Part shown: piece by piece, positions 8,103 through 16,653 of the stretch
Position numbering within the stretch: position 1 is the first letter of the stretch
How the letters are laid out: the number at the start of each line of letters is the position of its first letter
From: Acaudatibacter sp963835495
GTDB lineage: Bacteria; Pseudomonadota; Alphaproteobacteria; Caulobacterales; Caulobacteraceae
Assembly: GCA_963835495.1 (NCBI GenBank)
Contig: CAWIFQ010000005.1
Location: 1 to 64,000, forward strand
Direction of reading: 5' to 3'
DNA: 64,000 bases
Notes under the pieces: model-generated
What the model was told of the DNA's origin: nothing
What the model saw: only the letters and a program-made list of their open reading frames with translations
Databases searched by the model: none
Program-made: the position numbers and the translations under genes

Positions 8103-9365
8103 ATGACCCGCGTCCTGTTCGACATCGCCCGGATCTTCATCCGCGGATCCCGGTTTTCGCCCACGGGCATCGACCGCGTGGTCGTGGCCTACGCCCGCTG
8201 GCTGCTCGACCAGCCGGACATCGAACTCCAGCCGGTGCTCACGGTCGGCGGGCGGCTGCTCGGCGTTCCCCGGCGCATGCTGGAGCGGACGATCCGCCAG
8301 AACGAAGCGTTCGGCCGGCTACGCAACGACAGCGACGAGCCAGGCCCCGCCTGGGGCGCGCTCCAGCACGCGCTGACGTCCCAGTCGGACCTGGCCGCCC
8401 CGCTCCGGGCGCGGCCGGTGGCGCACCAACTGCCGCAGCGCGCCAGGTGGCACCTGAACATCGCCGCGCGCGCCCTCGCCAACCTGCGGCCGGTGCGGGC
8501 GAACCCCGGCGGCGTCTATCTCAACGTCAGCCACACCGGGCTCGATCAGCCCCGCGTGCTGGCGCGCCTCGCAGAGCGCGGTGTGGCCCCGGTCGTGATG
8601 GTGCACGACCTGATCCCGATCAACTTCCCCGAATACTGCGCGCCCACCGCGGAGGCGCGCCACCAGCGCCGCATGGCCGAGGTCATCGCCCACGCGCGGC
8701 TGGTGATCACCAACTCCCAGACCACCGCGACCGAACTGGTCGACTATGCCGCCGCCCTGGGCCGCAAGGCGCCGGCGACCCAGGTCGCGCCGCTCGGGAT
8801 CGAGGCGGCGTTCTTCGACCGCCCGCCGACTTGGGCCCCGGCCCGGCCCTACTTCGTCTGCGTCGGCACGCTCGAGGCGCGCAAGAACATCGCGTTCCTG
8901 CTCGCGGCGTGGCGGCGGCTCGCCGAGCGCCTCGGCGCCGAAGCGCCCCGGCTGGTGCTGGTCGGCCGGCGCGGCTGGGAGAATGAGGCGGTGATCGACC
9001 ACCTGCAGCGTTCGAAGGCGGTGATCCGCCTCGTGCACGAAGTCAGCGACCTGAGCGACCGCGAGCTGGCGCGGCTGATCGGCGGGGCCGCGGCGCTGCT
9101 CAGCCCTTCGCTGGCGGAAGGTTTCGACCTGCCGGTTGTCGAGGCCCTGGCGCTGCGGACGCCGGTGATCGCATCGGATATTCCCGCGCACAGGGAACTC
9201 GCCGGCGACGTCGGCGACTCTGATCGATCCGCTGGACGGGCCGGCGTGGCTGGCGGCGATCGAGCGGGCGGCGGCTGGCGACCGCGGTCGTGGGCCAACC
9301 TACGCCGCGCCCACGTGGGCGGCTCATTTCGACCAGCTGGCGCGCGCGCTGAGCGGGCTGACTAG
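8103..9365 (+). CDS. Glycosyltransferase family 4-like protein with C-terminal frameshift
   Basis: The second transferase of the operon starts 7 nt after the first. GT-B features are clear: VMVHDLIPINFPEYC in the N-domain, YFVCVGTLEARKNIAFLLAA at the start of the donor domain and SLAEGFDLPVVEALALRTPV for the donor-binding motif. After HRELAGDV (about 9212) this frame turns Arg/Gly-rich. The next frame instead continues as ATLIDPLDGPAWLAAIERAA and ends LARALSGLTSP at a TAG at 9370-9372, which is a normal C-terminus. One extra or missing base near 9212 therefore changes the last 50 residues. The catalytic region is intact either way. The 3' end overlaps the convergent capsule gene. Confidence 0.8.
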   Translation: MTRVLFDIARIFIRGSRFSPTGIDRVVVAYARWLLDQPDIELQPVLTVGGRLLGVPRRMLERTIRQNEAFGRLRNDSDEPGPAWGALQHALTSQSDLAAPLRARPVAHQLPQRARWHLNIAARALANLRPVRANPGGVYLNVSHTGLDQPRVLARLAERGVAPVVMVHDLIPINFPEYCAPTAEARHQRRMAEVIAHARLVITNSQTTATELVDYAAALGRKAPATQVAPLGIEAAFFDRPPTWAPARPYFVCVGTLEARKNIAFLLAAWRRLAERLGAEAPRLVLVGRRGWENEAVIDHLQRSKAVIRLVHEVSDLSDRELARLIGGAAALLSPSLAEGFDLPVVEALALRTPVIASDIPAHRELAGDVGDSDRSAGRAGVAGGDRAGGGWRPRSWANLRRAHVGGSFRPAGARAERAD

Positions 9366-10681
9366 CCCGTAGCTCTCAGGCACGCCTCGACGTCGTCGCC
9401 GCGCAACAGTCGACGGGCCGCCTCGGGCAAGGCGAGCTCGCGCCCGCGCTTGGTCGCGTAGGCGCCGTTTATCTGGGTGGTCGCCATCATCACGTCGCGG
9501 AATGCTTCATAGAGCCGTGGGTCTGGCGCCTCGGCCGAGGTCCAGAAGCTGTCGATGCCGCCCTGGTGGGTGAGCCCGCGCATGTCGTAGAGCGCGCGGC
9601 CGAGCACCACCGTGGCACAGCCGAACTCGACCGCGGCCAAGCCGGCGGTGGAATTCACGCAGACCGCGCCCCTCATCACCGGCAATATCTCGTGCAGCTT
9701 GCCGTGGTCGACGAAATGCACACGCCCCGTGACGCCTTCGCTGCGGGCCAGCTTGGCCAGGATGCTCTCGTGATTGTCGAGGCCATGGTCGAGCGGGTGG
9801 GGACGCACCAGCAGCATCGCATCCTCAGGCGCGTGGACGGCGAAGCTGGCGACGACTTTCTGGAGGAACGCCTCCGCACCTTCGAAGTCGGAGTGCCGCC
9901 AAAGCTGGCTGTCGCCAGGGCGTTGCAGCAGCACGAGGTAGAGCGGACGTCCCGACTCGATCAATTGCTCCTGCCGCCGACGCTGCTTGGCGCTCGACAG
10001 CCACTGGCTCGCGAACCGCCAGCAATGCCCAAGGCCCTGCCAGAGCGCGGAATAGTGGTAGGGCGTCCTGAAACGGGCGAAGAACGGCAGCCCGAAGTAC
10101 ATCGCCGTGTGATAGCCGAGAATCCGCCCGACCATCGCGGGGGTCGTGCGACCGACCTTGGCCGCGTCCGGCGGCGAAATACGCGCGGCGTTGGCGCGGT
10201 ACCAGTCGGGGTCGCGCGGCAGGAGAGAATTGGCGTTGACCCCGCCGCGCTCCAGCGTGATCCAATCAGGCCGGAAGTAGCCTTGTTCGAAGACGTGAAG
10301 ACGCAGATGGAGCGCCTGGCCGAGCAGCAGCGCTTTAACCGAATAGGGACTGGAATCGCCGTAGGTGATGATGTCGGTCACGTGGAGACGCTGGATCAGA
10401 TCCTGCAGCCAGTCGCACCAGCCGCTCTCGGCGCCGAAGTAGGGCGCGGCGTCCCTCGGCCCCCAGTCCAGCATGTCACCGCCGTTGACCACGACTCGCG
10501 TGCAGGTGGCGCCGTGTTCCTGGAGGCAGGTGGCGAGTTCTCTGGCGAAAGGGCCGAACGGCGCCGAAATGAACAGGAAATGTCGAGCGTGGCCGCTGTA
10601 GTCGCGGGCGGGGCTCACCGCCGCCCGCCGACTGTCGACCGCCGGACCAGCACGCAGAGAGCCGACAACGCCTTCGGACAT
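9362..10681 (-). CDS. Capsular polysaccharide biosynthesis/export protein, KpsS/LipB-like
   Basis: This 439-residue protein resembles the capsule synthesis family that includes KpsS and LipB, which in Gram-negative bacteria add beta-Kdo units to the lipid anchor of capsules. Recognisable segments are ARHFLFISAPFGPFARELA, ITYGDSSPYSVKALLLGQAL, LRLHVFEQGYFRPDWITLE, YLVLLQRPGDSQL, MLLVRPHPLDHG and CVNSTAGLAAVEFG, matching the family order. The NSTAG and RPHP elements belong to the nucleotide-sugar binding half. It faces the two glycosyltransferase genes tail to tail, consistent with a surface-polysaccharide locus, although KpsC and the export ABC genes are not in the window. About 290 nt upstream hold no gene. 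Confidence 0.8.
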   Translation of the reverse strand: MSEGVVGSLRAGPAVDSRRAAVSPARDYSGHARHFLFISAPFGPFARELATCLQEHGATCTRVVVNGGDMLDWGPRDAAPYFGAESGWCDWLQDLIQRLHVTDIITYGDSSPYSVKALLLGQALHLRLHVFEQGYFRPDWITLERGGVNANSLLPRDPDWYRANAARISPPDAAKVGRTTPAMVGRILGYHTAMYFGLPFFARFRTPYHYSALWQGLGHCWRFASQWLSSAKQRRRQEQLIESGRPLYLVLLQRPGDSQLWRHSDFEGAEAFLQKVVASFAVHAPEDAMLLVRPHPLDHGLDNHESILAKLARSEGVTGRVHFVDHGKLHEILPVMRGAVCVNSTAGLAAVEFGCATVVLGRALYDMRGLTHQGGIDSFWTSAEAPDPRLYEAFRDVMMATTQINGAYATKRGRELALPEAARRLLRGDDVEACLRATG

Positions 10682-10968
10682 AAGACCCCCGCTGGACGCG
10701 TGCCTAAACCACTATTTCACGTTGCCGTCCAGATGGCGCCGCGCGGATGCATCCCATGTCAATCGCTCCCGCGGCAACTGTCGCTAAAGGAGCACATCGC
10801 GCACACTCAACCACCTGCGGATTGCCGACTGTGCGCACATTGTGCACCGCAACGGTCGCAATGGAAGCTAAGAATGTCGCGGTTGGCAGACGAAATTCTC
10901 GTGTTGCGCGCGAATCACAAGCCGGAAAGAGCGCCACCGCCACGCGTCGGAACCTGCCGGCGATATCG

Positions 10969-13149
10969 CTATTCAGCCGCCTTTGCCAGCGGGGCCCAGA
11001 GCTGCGGGCCCCGCGCGAAGGGGCGGGATTCCACCATACGAGCATCGCCGTGCGTGACTTCCCATAGCGTGCGATCACCCTCCCGCCGAAGGGTGAGATC
11101 GAACTTGGCCTTGCCGAGCCGCAGGTCCTTCAGGCGCAGGTCCGGCATCCAGTCTGGCAGCGCCGGATCGAGGTAAAGCTTGCCGGACGGCGCATCCGGC
11201 TGAAAGCCGAGCAGGGTCTGCAGGATCGCAAAACAGCTGCCCGCCGCCCAGGCCTGGGGCACGTTGGCGCCCTTGTATTGCACCGGGAAACTGGTCGGCT
11301 CACGCTTCAATCCGGCGTAGAGTTCCGGCATTCGGTGCTGGATGAAATACCCGGCCGCCCCGCTCACGTCGCGGGCCACACGGGCCGCTTCGTCGTCGAA
11401 GCCGTAGCGGCGAAATCCCATCGCGATCAGGCTGTTGTCATGCGGCCAGACAGATCCGTTCTGGTACGAGTGCGGGTTGTAGGCCGGATGGGCCGATGAC
11501 AGCGTTCGAATCCCCCAGCCGCTCCACATGTCCGGCGCCATCAGTCGCCTGACCACCCTCTCTGCCCGCTCCGGCGGCACGATGCCGGACCAGAGCAGCT
11601 GGCCCGGGTTGGAAGCCACGCTCAGCACCGGCTTCTTCTCGCCGTCGAGACAGAAGGCGTAGTAGCCCGACTCCTCGTCCCAGAACGCCTCGTTGAACTG
11701 CTTGAACAGCTTGGCCGCCTTGAGTTGCAGGGCTTTGGCGCGGGCCGGATCGCCGATCGCCTCGAAGATCTCCGCCATCCGCAGCCACGCGTCGTAGACG
11801 TAGCCCTGCAGCTCGCAGACCGCCTTTGGACCTTTCACCAGCGAGCCGTCCGGGTAGACCAGCGCCTCGCCGGCGTCCTTCCAGCCCTGGTTCTCGTAAC
11901 CGTCCTTCGAGCGGGTCTGGTATTCCTGGAAACCGTCGCCGTCGCGATCTCCATATTTGTCGATCCAGGCCAGGCAGCTCTCGGCCGTCGCCAGGTGACG
12001 CTCGATCAGCTCCCTGTCCCCTGTGCAGCGCCAGGCGTTGTGCAGCACGATCAGGTACAGCGGCGTCGCATCGGCCGTGCCGTAGTAGGGCGTGTGCGGG
12101 ATGAGCCGGAAGTGGGCCAGCTCGCCGGTGCGCAGCTCGTGCATGATCTTGCCGGGTTCGGCGTCGCGATAGTCGTCGCGCTCCGTCGCCTGCCAGCGGC
12201 CGAGCACGTCCAGCGCCCCCCGCGCGAAGTCCGGGTAAACCATCGCGTTCTGGAGCGAGACGATCAGGCTGTCGCGCCCGAACAGGCCGACGAACCACGG
12301 CACGCCGGCGGCTGGCACGAACTCCACCGCCCCAGTGCCGTGGATCGGCAACCTCAGCGCCGCCATATCCTCGACCGCCTGGTGGTAGAAGCGATAGAAC
12401 TCTTCGTTGCTGGTGGTGATCTTCAACGCCTGCTCCTGCCAGTCGCTGAGGCGACGCGCCGCGCGCGACGCCAGCGCACTCCCGATGCAGGACGCCGGCG
12501 CGGCGATCTGGCGCTCGCCGTCGAACACGCCGTACAGGAGGCAGGCGTGCCAGGTCTGGCCGGGGTCGAGGTCGATCTCGAAGCTGATCCGGCCGTTGGC
12601 GTAAACCGGCCGCGAGCCGGCGCGGCGCACCCTGATGATCAGTTCACGACAGAAGTCTTCATTCTCGTAGCGGGCCCGCAGACGACGGGCGCGCTGGTTC
12701 CATTCGCTGATGATCCGCCCGCGGCGCACGATGCGTCCCGATTTGACCTCGAACAGGTCGGCGAAGTCGCTGCGTGCGGCGATCTCAAGGTTGAACTGGA
12801 CCGGCAGCTGTCCGTTGTTCACGAGGTCGAGATCCTCGTGCAGGCCGCCACTGATGCAGCGGCCGATGGTCAGGCCCAGGGTTCCGGCCGGTATGTCGCC
12901 CTGCTCGGTGACGATGACCGGGTTGGTGAGGTAGACGCGGGCGGCGTGATAGGTGACGTTGCCGGCGTTCAGCAGATCCCATGAGACCCCGTTGGCGTAG
13001 ATGCGCCAGGCCGACATCAGACGCGTGTCGGCGTGATAGAAGCCCTGGTCGGTCGGCCAGTCGATCTCGCCCCCCTGCTCGGTGACCAGGAAGCCGACGC
13101 CCTGGTTGATGACCAGCTTCTGCGGCCCGACCGCGATTTCCAGAGGCAT
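10969..13149 (-). CDS. Amylo-alpha-1,6-glucosidase (glycogen debranching type)
   Basis: This protein of about 726 residues matches the bacterial debranching-enzyme-like family: an N-terminal beta domain (GDE_N; begins MPLEIAVGPQKLVINQGVGF) and a C-terminal (alpha/alpha)6 glucosidase domain. The latter contains VPWFVGLFGRDSLIVSLQNA, DEPGK-like AEPGKIMHELRTGELA, HTPYYGTADATPLYLIVL and NPHSYQNGSVWPHDNSLIA, with acidic residues typical of the active site. It would hydrolyse alpha-1,6 branches or related alpha-glucans in the cytoplasm; exact substrate is uncertain. The start at 13149 is preferred over 13203 because homologues begin near MPLE. It is divergent from the aminotransferase gene, with about 127 nt between the chosen starts. 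Confidence 0.85.
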   Translation of the reverse strand: MPLEIAVGPQKLVINQGVGFLVTEQGGEIDWPTDQGFYHADTRLMSAWRIYANGVSWDLLNAGNVTYHAARVYLTNPVIVTEQGDIPAGTLGLTIGRCISGGLHEDLDLVNNGQLPVQFNLEIAARSDFADLFEVKSGRIVRRGRIISEWNQRARRLRARYENEDFCRELIIRVRRAGSRPVYANGRISFEIDLDPGQTWHACLLYGVFDGERQIAAPASCIGSALASRAARRLSDWQEQALKITTSNEEFYRFYHQAVEDMAALRLPIHGTGAVEFVPAAGVPWFVGLFGRDSLIVSLQNAMVYPDFARGALDVLGRWQATERDDYRDAEPGKIMHELRTGELAHFRLIPHTPYYGTADATPLYLIVLHNAWRCTGDRELIERHLATAESCLAWIDKYGDRDGDGFQEYQTRSKDGYENQGWKDAGEALVYPDGSLVKGPKAVCELQGYVYDAWLRMAEIFEAIGDPARAKALQLKAAKLFKQFNEAFWDEESGYYAFCLDGEKKPVLSVASNPGQLLWSGIVPPERAERVVRRLMAPDMWSGWGIRTLSSAHPAYNPHSYQNGSVWPHDNSLIAMGFRRYGFDDEAARVARDVSGAAGYFIQHRMPELYAGLKREPTSFPVQYKGANVPQAWAAGSCFAILQTLLGFQPDAPSGKLYLDPALPDWMPDLRLKDLRLGKAKFDLTLRREGDRTLWEVTHGDARMVESRPFARGPQLWAPLAKAAE

Positions 13150-13276
13150 TGGCGACCGCCCTAACCAAACCCGACCCGCCACAGCGGCCTTTGCTGACGG
13201 CAACGATTGCGCCGGCGCCTAGTTCCGTGAGGAAATCAGCGACGGGTCGGCCCAAAGGATGCAAAAGCTCGAGCTT

Positions 13277-14164
13277 ATGACCGCTTCCGTCTCAACTCAT
13301 GTCCCGCATTCGGCCACCTGGACCTTCTTCGAGGGCGACTGGCGCGAAGGCAACGTCGCCATCATGGGACCCCGTACCCACGCCGCCTGGCTGGGCTCGA
13401 TGGTGTTCGATGGCGCCCGCGCCTACGACGGCGTCGCGCCGGATCTCGACCGGCACATGGCGCGGATCAACCAATCGGCGCGGCTGTTTCACCTCAAGCC
13501 GATCGTCTCCGAAGACGAGTGGATGGGGCTTGCCCGGGACGGGATCAAGCGCTTCTCGCAGGGCGCCCCACTCTATGTGCGGCCGATGTACTGGCCCGAC
13601 ACAGGCGCCGTCGGCGGCGGCGTCAAGTTCGATCCCGACACCACCTGCTGGTGCCTGTGCCTCTACGAGGCGCCGCTGCCGGGCGCGCGCAGCCTGGCCA
13701 TCACCCTCTCGCCCTATCGCCGGCCGACCATCGAGACTGCGCCGGTGGATGTGAAAGCCGGCTGCCTCTACCCCAACAACGCCCGCGCCCTGTTGGAGGC
13801 GTCCGAACGCGGCTTCGACAACTGCCTGCTGCTCGACATGCTGGGCAACGTCGCCGAGCTGGCCAACTCCAACGTGTTCATGGCCAAGGACGGCGTCGTC
13901 ATGACGCCGGCGCCGAACGGCACCTTCCTCGATGGCATCACCCGCCAGCGTACGATCCAGCTGCTGCGGGGCGCCGGCGTGACCGTGATCGAGGCGACGT
14001 TGCGCTATGCCGACTTCCAGAATGCCGACGAGATCTTCTCTTCGGGCAATTTCGCCAAGATCTCGGCGATCACGCGCATCGACGATCGCGACCTGCAGCC
14101 GGGCCCCATCTTCCGCATGGCGAGTGAACTCTATCGCGCGTTCGCGGCGGGCAGCGCGCTTTGA
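13277..14164 (+). CDS. Class IV PLP aminotransferase, branched-chain type
   Basis: This protein of about 295 residues belongs to fold-type IV PLP enzymes (branched-chain aminotransferase / aminodeoxychorismate lyase family). Supporting segments are WLGSMVFDGARAYDG near the N-terminus, the lysine region DVKAGCLYPNNARAL (Lys in VKAG is the likely PLP Schiff-base residue), DMLGNVAELANSNVFM and TRQRTIQLL for cofactor phosphate binding. It probably moves amino groups between glutamate and branched-chain 2-oxo acids; D-amino acid or lyase activity cannot be excluded. An in-frame ATG 6 codons earlier (13259) is also possible, and neither start has a strong ribosome site. The next gene is convergent. 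Confidence 0.85.
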   Translation: MTASVSTHVPHSATWTFFEGDWREGNVAIMGPRTHAAWLGSMVFDGARAYDGVAPDLDRHMARINQSARLFHLKPIVSEDEWMGLARDGIKRFSQGAPLYVRPMYWPDTGAVGGGVKFDPDTTCWCLCLYEAPLPGARSLAITLSPYRRPTIETAPVDVKAGCLYPNNARALLEASERGFDNCLLLDMLGNVAELANSNVFMAKDGVVMTPAPNGTFLDGITRQRTIQLLRGAGVTVIEATLRYADFQNADEIFSSGNFAKISAITRIDDRDLQPGPIFRMASELYRAFAAGSAL

Positions 14165-14183
14165 GACGGCCAGGGCGCCCGCT

Positions 14184-14975
14184 CTAAGACGCGATCGCCT
14201 GCAACGCCAGGAGCCCGCCGGCGGCGGCGAGGGCCAGCGCGGTCACGCGGGTCGGCGGACGCCAGACATAGCGTTCGCGAAGCGCCACGACGAAGACCCC
14301 GGCCAGCGCCAAAGTCGGCCAGGGACTCGCCATCGCCGCCAGCATCATCGGGCCGCAGCTGACCATGCACGCCGCGCCGACGCGCGCGCCGAACAACACG
14401 CAGCTGGCGTCGGCGGCTACGCCGCTCGGCTTCAGCGGACGGGTCCGGTGGCAGGCCCGCAGCGCCCAGCCTTTCAGCGGCGTCAATTGCCAGGCGGCGG
14501 CAAACAGAAACGCGGCTGCGGCCACCCAGGGCCTTGCGGCCGGGCCGACGGCGATCATCAGCACCAGCGAGGCCACCGACGCCGCCGCGACCCACGGGGC
14601 AAGATAGCCGACCAGCCAGCCAGCCAGCGCGCGGCCCCGTCGCCAGGGGAAGCTGCGCAGCGCGACGTAGCGCTGGGCGTCGATCGTCAGCGGCAGCATC
14701 ATGGCGACCGTCATCGCCAGCGACATCAGCAGACAGCCGACCATCTGCCCGCCCAGGATTCCGGCGCGCCATTCCCCGACCAGCCGCCCGATCGGACCGG
14801 GACCGGCGCACAGCCCGACAAAGCCACGACCACCGCCGGCCGCGCCGAGCCAGGCCCACCCGACGAGGCTGGCGGCCAAGATCCGCCACTGCGAAGCTGG
14901 CGCCCAGCGTCCGACCAAGCCGAGCCGGTCCAGGCGCCCGGCCAGGTCGGCAAGCTTTGCTCGCCCCAGCGCCAT
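14184..14975 (-). CDS. DUF2182 integral membrane protein, probable copper handling
   Basis: This 263-residue protein has about six to seven membrane segments and the DUF2182 signature: AMTVAMMLPLTI in an early helix, WQLTPLKGWALRACH in the middle (the family normally has a Cys or His-rich patch here) and GARVGAACMVSCGPMMLAAM with Cys and Met residues later. Met, Cys and His in membrane helices fit binding of a soft metal such as copper. It starts 7 nt after the stop of the tyrosinase gene, so the two are co-transcribed. Tyrosinase is a two-copper enzyme; a role in supplying copper to it is a reasonable inference but untested. The family has no firmly established activity. Confidence 0.75.
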   Translation of the reverse strand: MALGRAKLADLAGRLDRLGLVGRWAPASQWRILAASLVGWAWLGAAGGGRGFVGLCAGPGPIGRLVGEWRAGILGGQMVGCLLMSLAMTVAMMLPLTIDAQRYVALRSFPWRRGRALAGWLVGYLAPWVAAASVASLVLMIAVGPAARPWVAAAAFLFAAAWQLTPLKGWALRACHRTRPLKPSGVAADASCVLFGARVGAACMVSCGPMMLAAMASPWPTLALAGVFVVALRERYVWRPPTRVTALALAAAGGLLALQAIAS

Positions 14976-14982
14976 CGGCGCG

Positions 14983-16497
14983 TCAGCGGTAGTAGAGGCT
15001 GATCCGCCCGGCGGTCAGGATCGTGTCCGGCGCCGGCGGGTTCTTGGCGACGATGTAGACGCGGATCTGCTGGCCGTCCCATCTCCCGGTCTGCTGGAGA
15101 TGGGCGACGACGTCGGTCACGTTGAGCACGAAGTTCTTGCCGCTGCCGCCGCTGGCCGCGACGCTGCGGCTCATCTCGGCGACGCCGAACATCGGCAGCG
15201 AACCCGCATAGAGCTCAGGCACCTCATCGGGCGACTGCGCGTCCGGCGGGTTCAGATAGACGTACCGCGTATCCAGCCGCCCGCTGCCGGTCACATTCTC
15301 GACGTTCAGGTAGATCCGACGCGCGCCGGCGCCTGTCGCCAGGTCCACGGTCGGGGCCCGGGACTGGATCGGGAGATCGACCGACACCTGCTCGGGCGAC
15401 AGATCGATGTTGGTGTCGGAGGCGCCGGCCAGTTGCGGCGCCTGGGGCGGCGGCCTGGGCGCCGCCACCGCCGGCGGCGTGGTGACGGCCGCTGGCAGCC
15501 TGGCGGCGAACGCGGCGACCTGCGGCGGAGCAGCGACGTCCTGATAGCGGTAGGTGAAGGCCGAGCTCGCCGTGTCCAGCACCGCCGAGGGCTTGACCGT
15601 CTGCGAGACGCCGTTCTCGTCGCGGAACTGATAGGGAAAGCCTGGTCCGGTCGGGTCGAGCCAGCGCGGGTCGGGCGGTTCGGCGTGGCCGGAAGCGCCG
15701 GCCCAGACCGCCCAGAGCCGGTCGATGTTGGCGTGGTGCAGCCAGAACAGCGGATCGAGCCCGGCGGTCTCGAAACTGCCCATCCAGCCGCCAATGTCAC
15801 CGTGCACATTGTCGTGCGGCGTCTTCTCGACCCCGCCGCTGACATCGACGCCGCTCTCGCCGTGGCTGAAGGCGGTGGGACCGCCGCCAAAGCTGGTTGC
15901 CGCCGCACTGTCGTAGAAATGGTTGTAGTTCAGGCACTTGAGGCGGACGTCCTTGGGACCGATGCCGAAATCGCCGGCCTGGCCCTTTGGCGTGTCCACC
16001 AGCTGGTGTGGGCCGCGCTCCACGCCCTGGAACAGGGCGTTGGGCGAGCCGTCGGGGAGCGCCGAGGCGAGAAACTCCGGCCGCACGAGCCGCGCGACAT
16101 CGGCGTTCTGCTCCGTATCGCTGTAGTTCCAATAGGGCAGCGCCCAATCGGCAGGGCCGCCCAGCGCGACGATGGTCTTGCGGACGATGCGCTCGAAGTA
16201 GCCGAGATAGCCACGGTGCCAGGGCAGGAAGAACCAGCCGTGGTGCTGGCACTGCCGCCAATAGGTGTCGGCGTCGGCGGGCAGCGTCTCGCCCGGCCTG
16301 GCGAGCGCCCGCAACGGCGGCAAAGTCGCGTCATAGCCGTGGATCGCGGCCTGATAGCGCCAGCTCGACGAGTTCGAGATTGGCAGCTGGAACATCGCCC
16401 CCATCGCCTTGGCGTACCAGACCAAGGTCGGGTCCCAGGCGGCGAGACCCCACAGGTCCTCGCGGGTGTAGACACCGTTGTCGATCGGCTGGACCAT
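14983..16497 (-). CDS. Tyrosinase-family type-3 copper oxidase
   Basis: This 504-residue protein has the tyrosinase central domain. The CuA region has QHHGWFFLPWHRGYLGYFER (His residues around 83-92) and CuB has HDNVHGDIGGWM followed by DPLFWLHHANIDRLW. Such enzymes oxidise phenols or diphenols to quinones using O2. The long C-terminal extension (after about residue 330) is Pro/Ala-rich and then beta-rich, as in bacterial and plant-like polyphenol oxidases where it may shield the active site. No signal peptide is seen. ATG 16497 is chosen for its GGGGAGG ribosome site; a longer frame to 16617 lacks one. It is the upstream gene of the DUF2182 pair. Confidence 0.85.
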   Translation of the reverse strand: MVQPIDNGVYTREDLWGLAAWDPTLVWYAKAMGAMFQLPISNSSSWRYQAAIHGYDATLPPLRALARPGETLPADADTYWRQCQHHGWFFLPWHRGYLGYFERIVRKTIVALGGPADWALPYWNYSDTEQNADVARLVRPEFLASALPDGSPNALFQGVERGPHQLVDTPKGQAGDFGIGPKDVRLKCLNYNHFYDSAAATSFGGGPTAFSHGESGVDVSGGVEKTPHDNVHGDIGGWMGSFETAGLDPLFWLHHANIDRLWAVWAGASGHAEPPDPRWLDPTGPGFPYQFRDENGVSQTVKPSAVLDTASSAFTYRYQDVAAPPQVAAFAARLPAAVTTPPAVAAPRPPPQAPQLAGASDTNIDLSPEQVSVDLPIQSRAPTVDLATGAGARRIYLNVENVTGSGRLDTRYVYLNPPDAQSPDEVPELYAGSLPMFGVAEMSRSVAASGGSGKNFVLNVTDVVAHLQQTGRWDGQQIRVYIVAKNPPAPDTILTAGRISLYYR

Positions 16498-16653
16498 GAT
16501 TGCCTCCCCGGCGTTCAACGCGGATCGCGGGCGCGGCGTGGGCAGCCCACCTTCGTTACGCGAAACCAAGCGGGCGGGTCGTCGCGCGCGCCAACATGCG
16601 GCGAGCCCCGACCTCAACGAACGGTAGTTTAGTTCAAAAGTTCTGCCTAGGCG

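Noticed and set aside
9566..11176. A 536-codon plus-strand frame opposite the capsule gene
   Set aside because: It is antisense to a clearly recognised KpsS-like gene and extends into intergenic sequence. Long antisense frames are common at this GC content.
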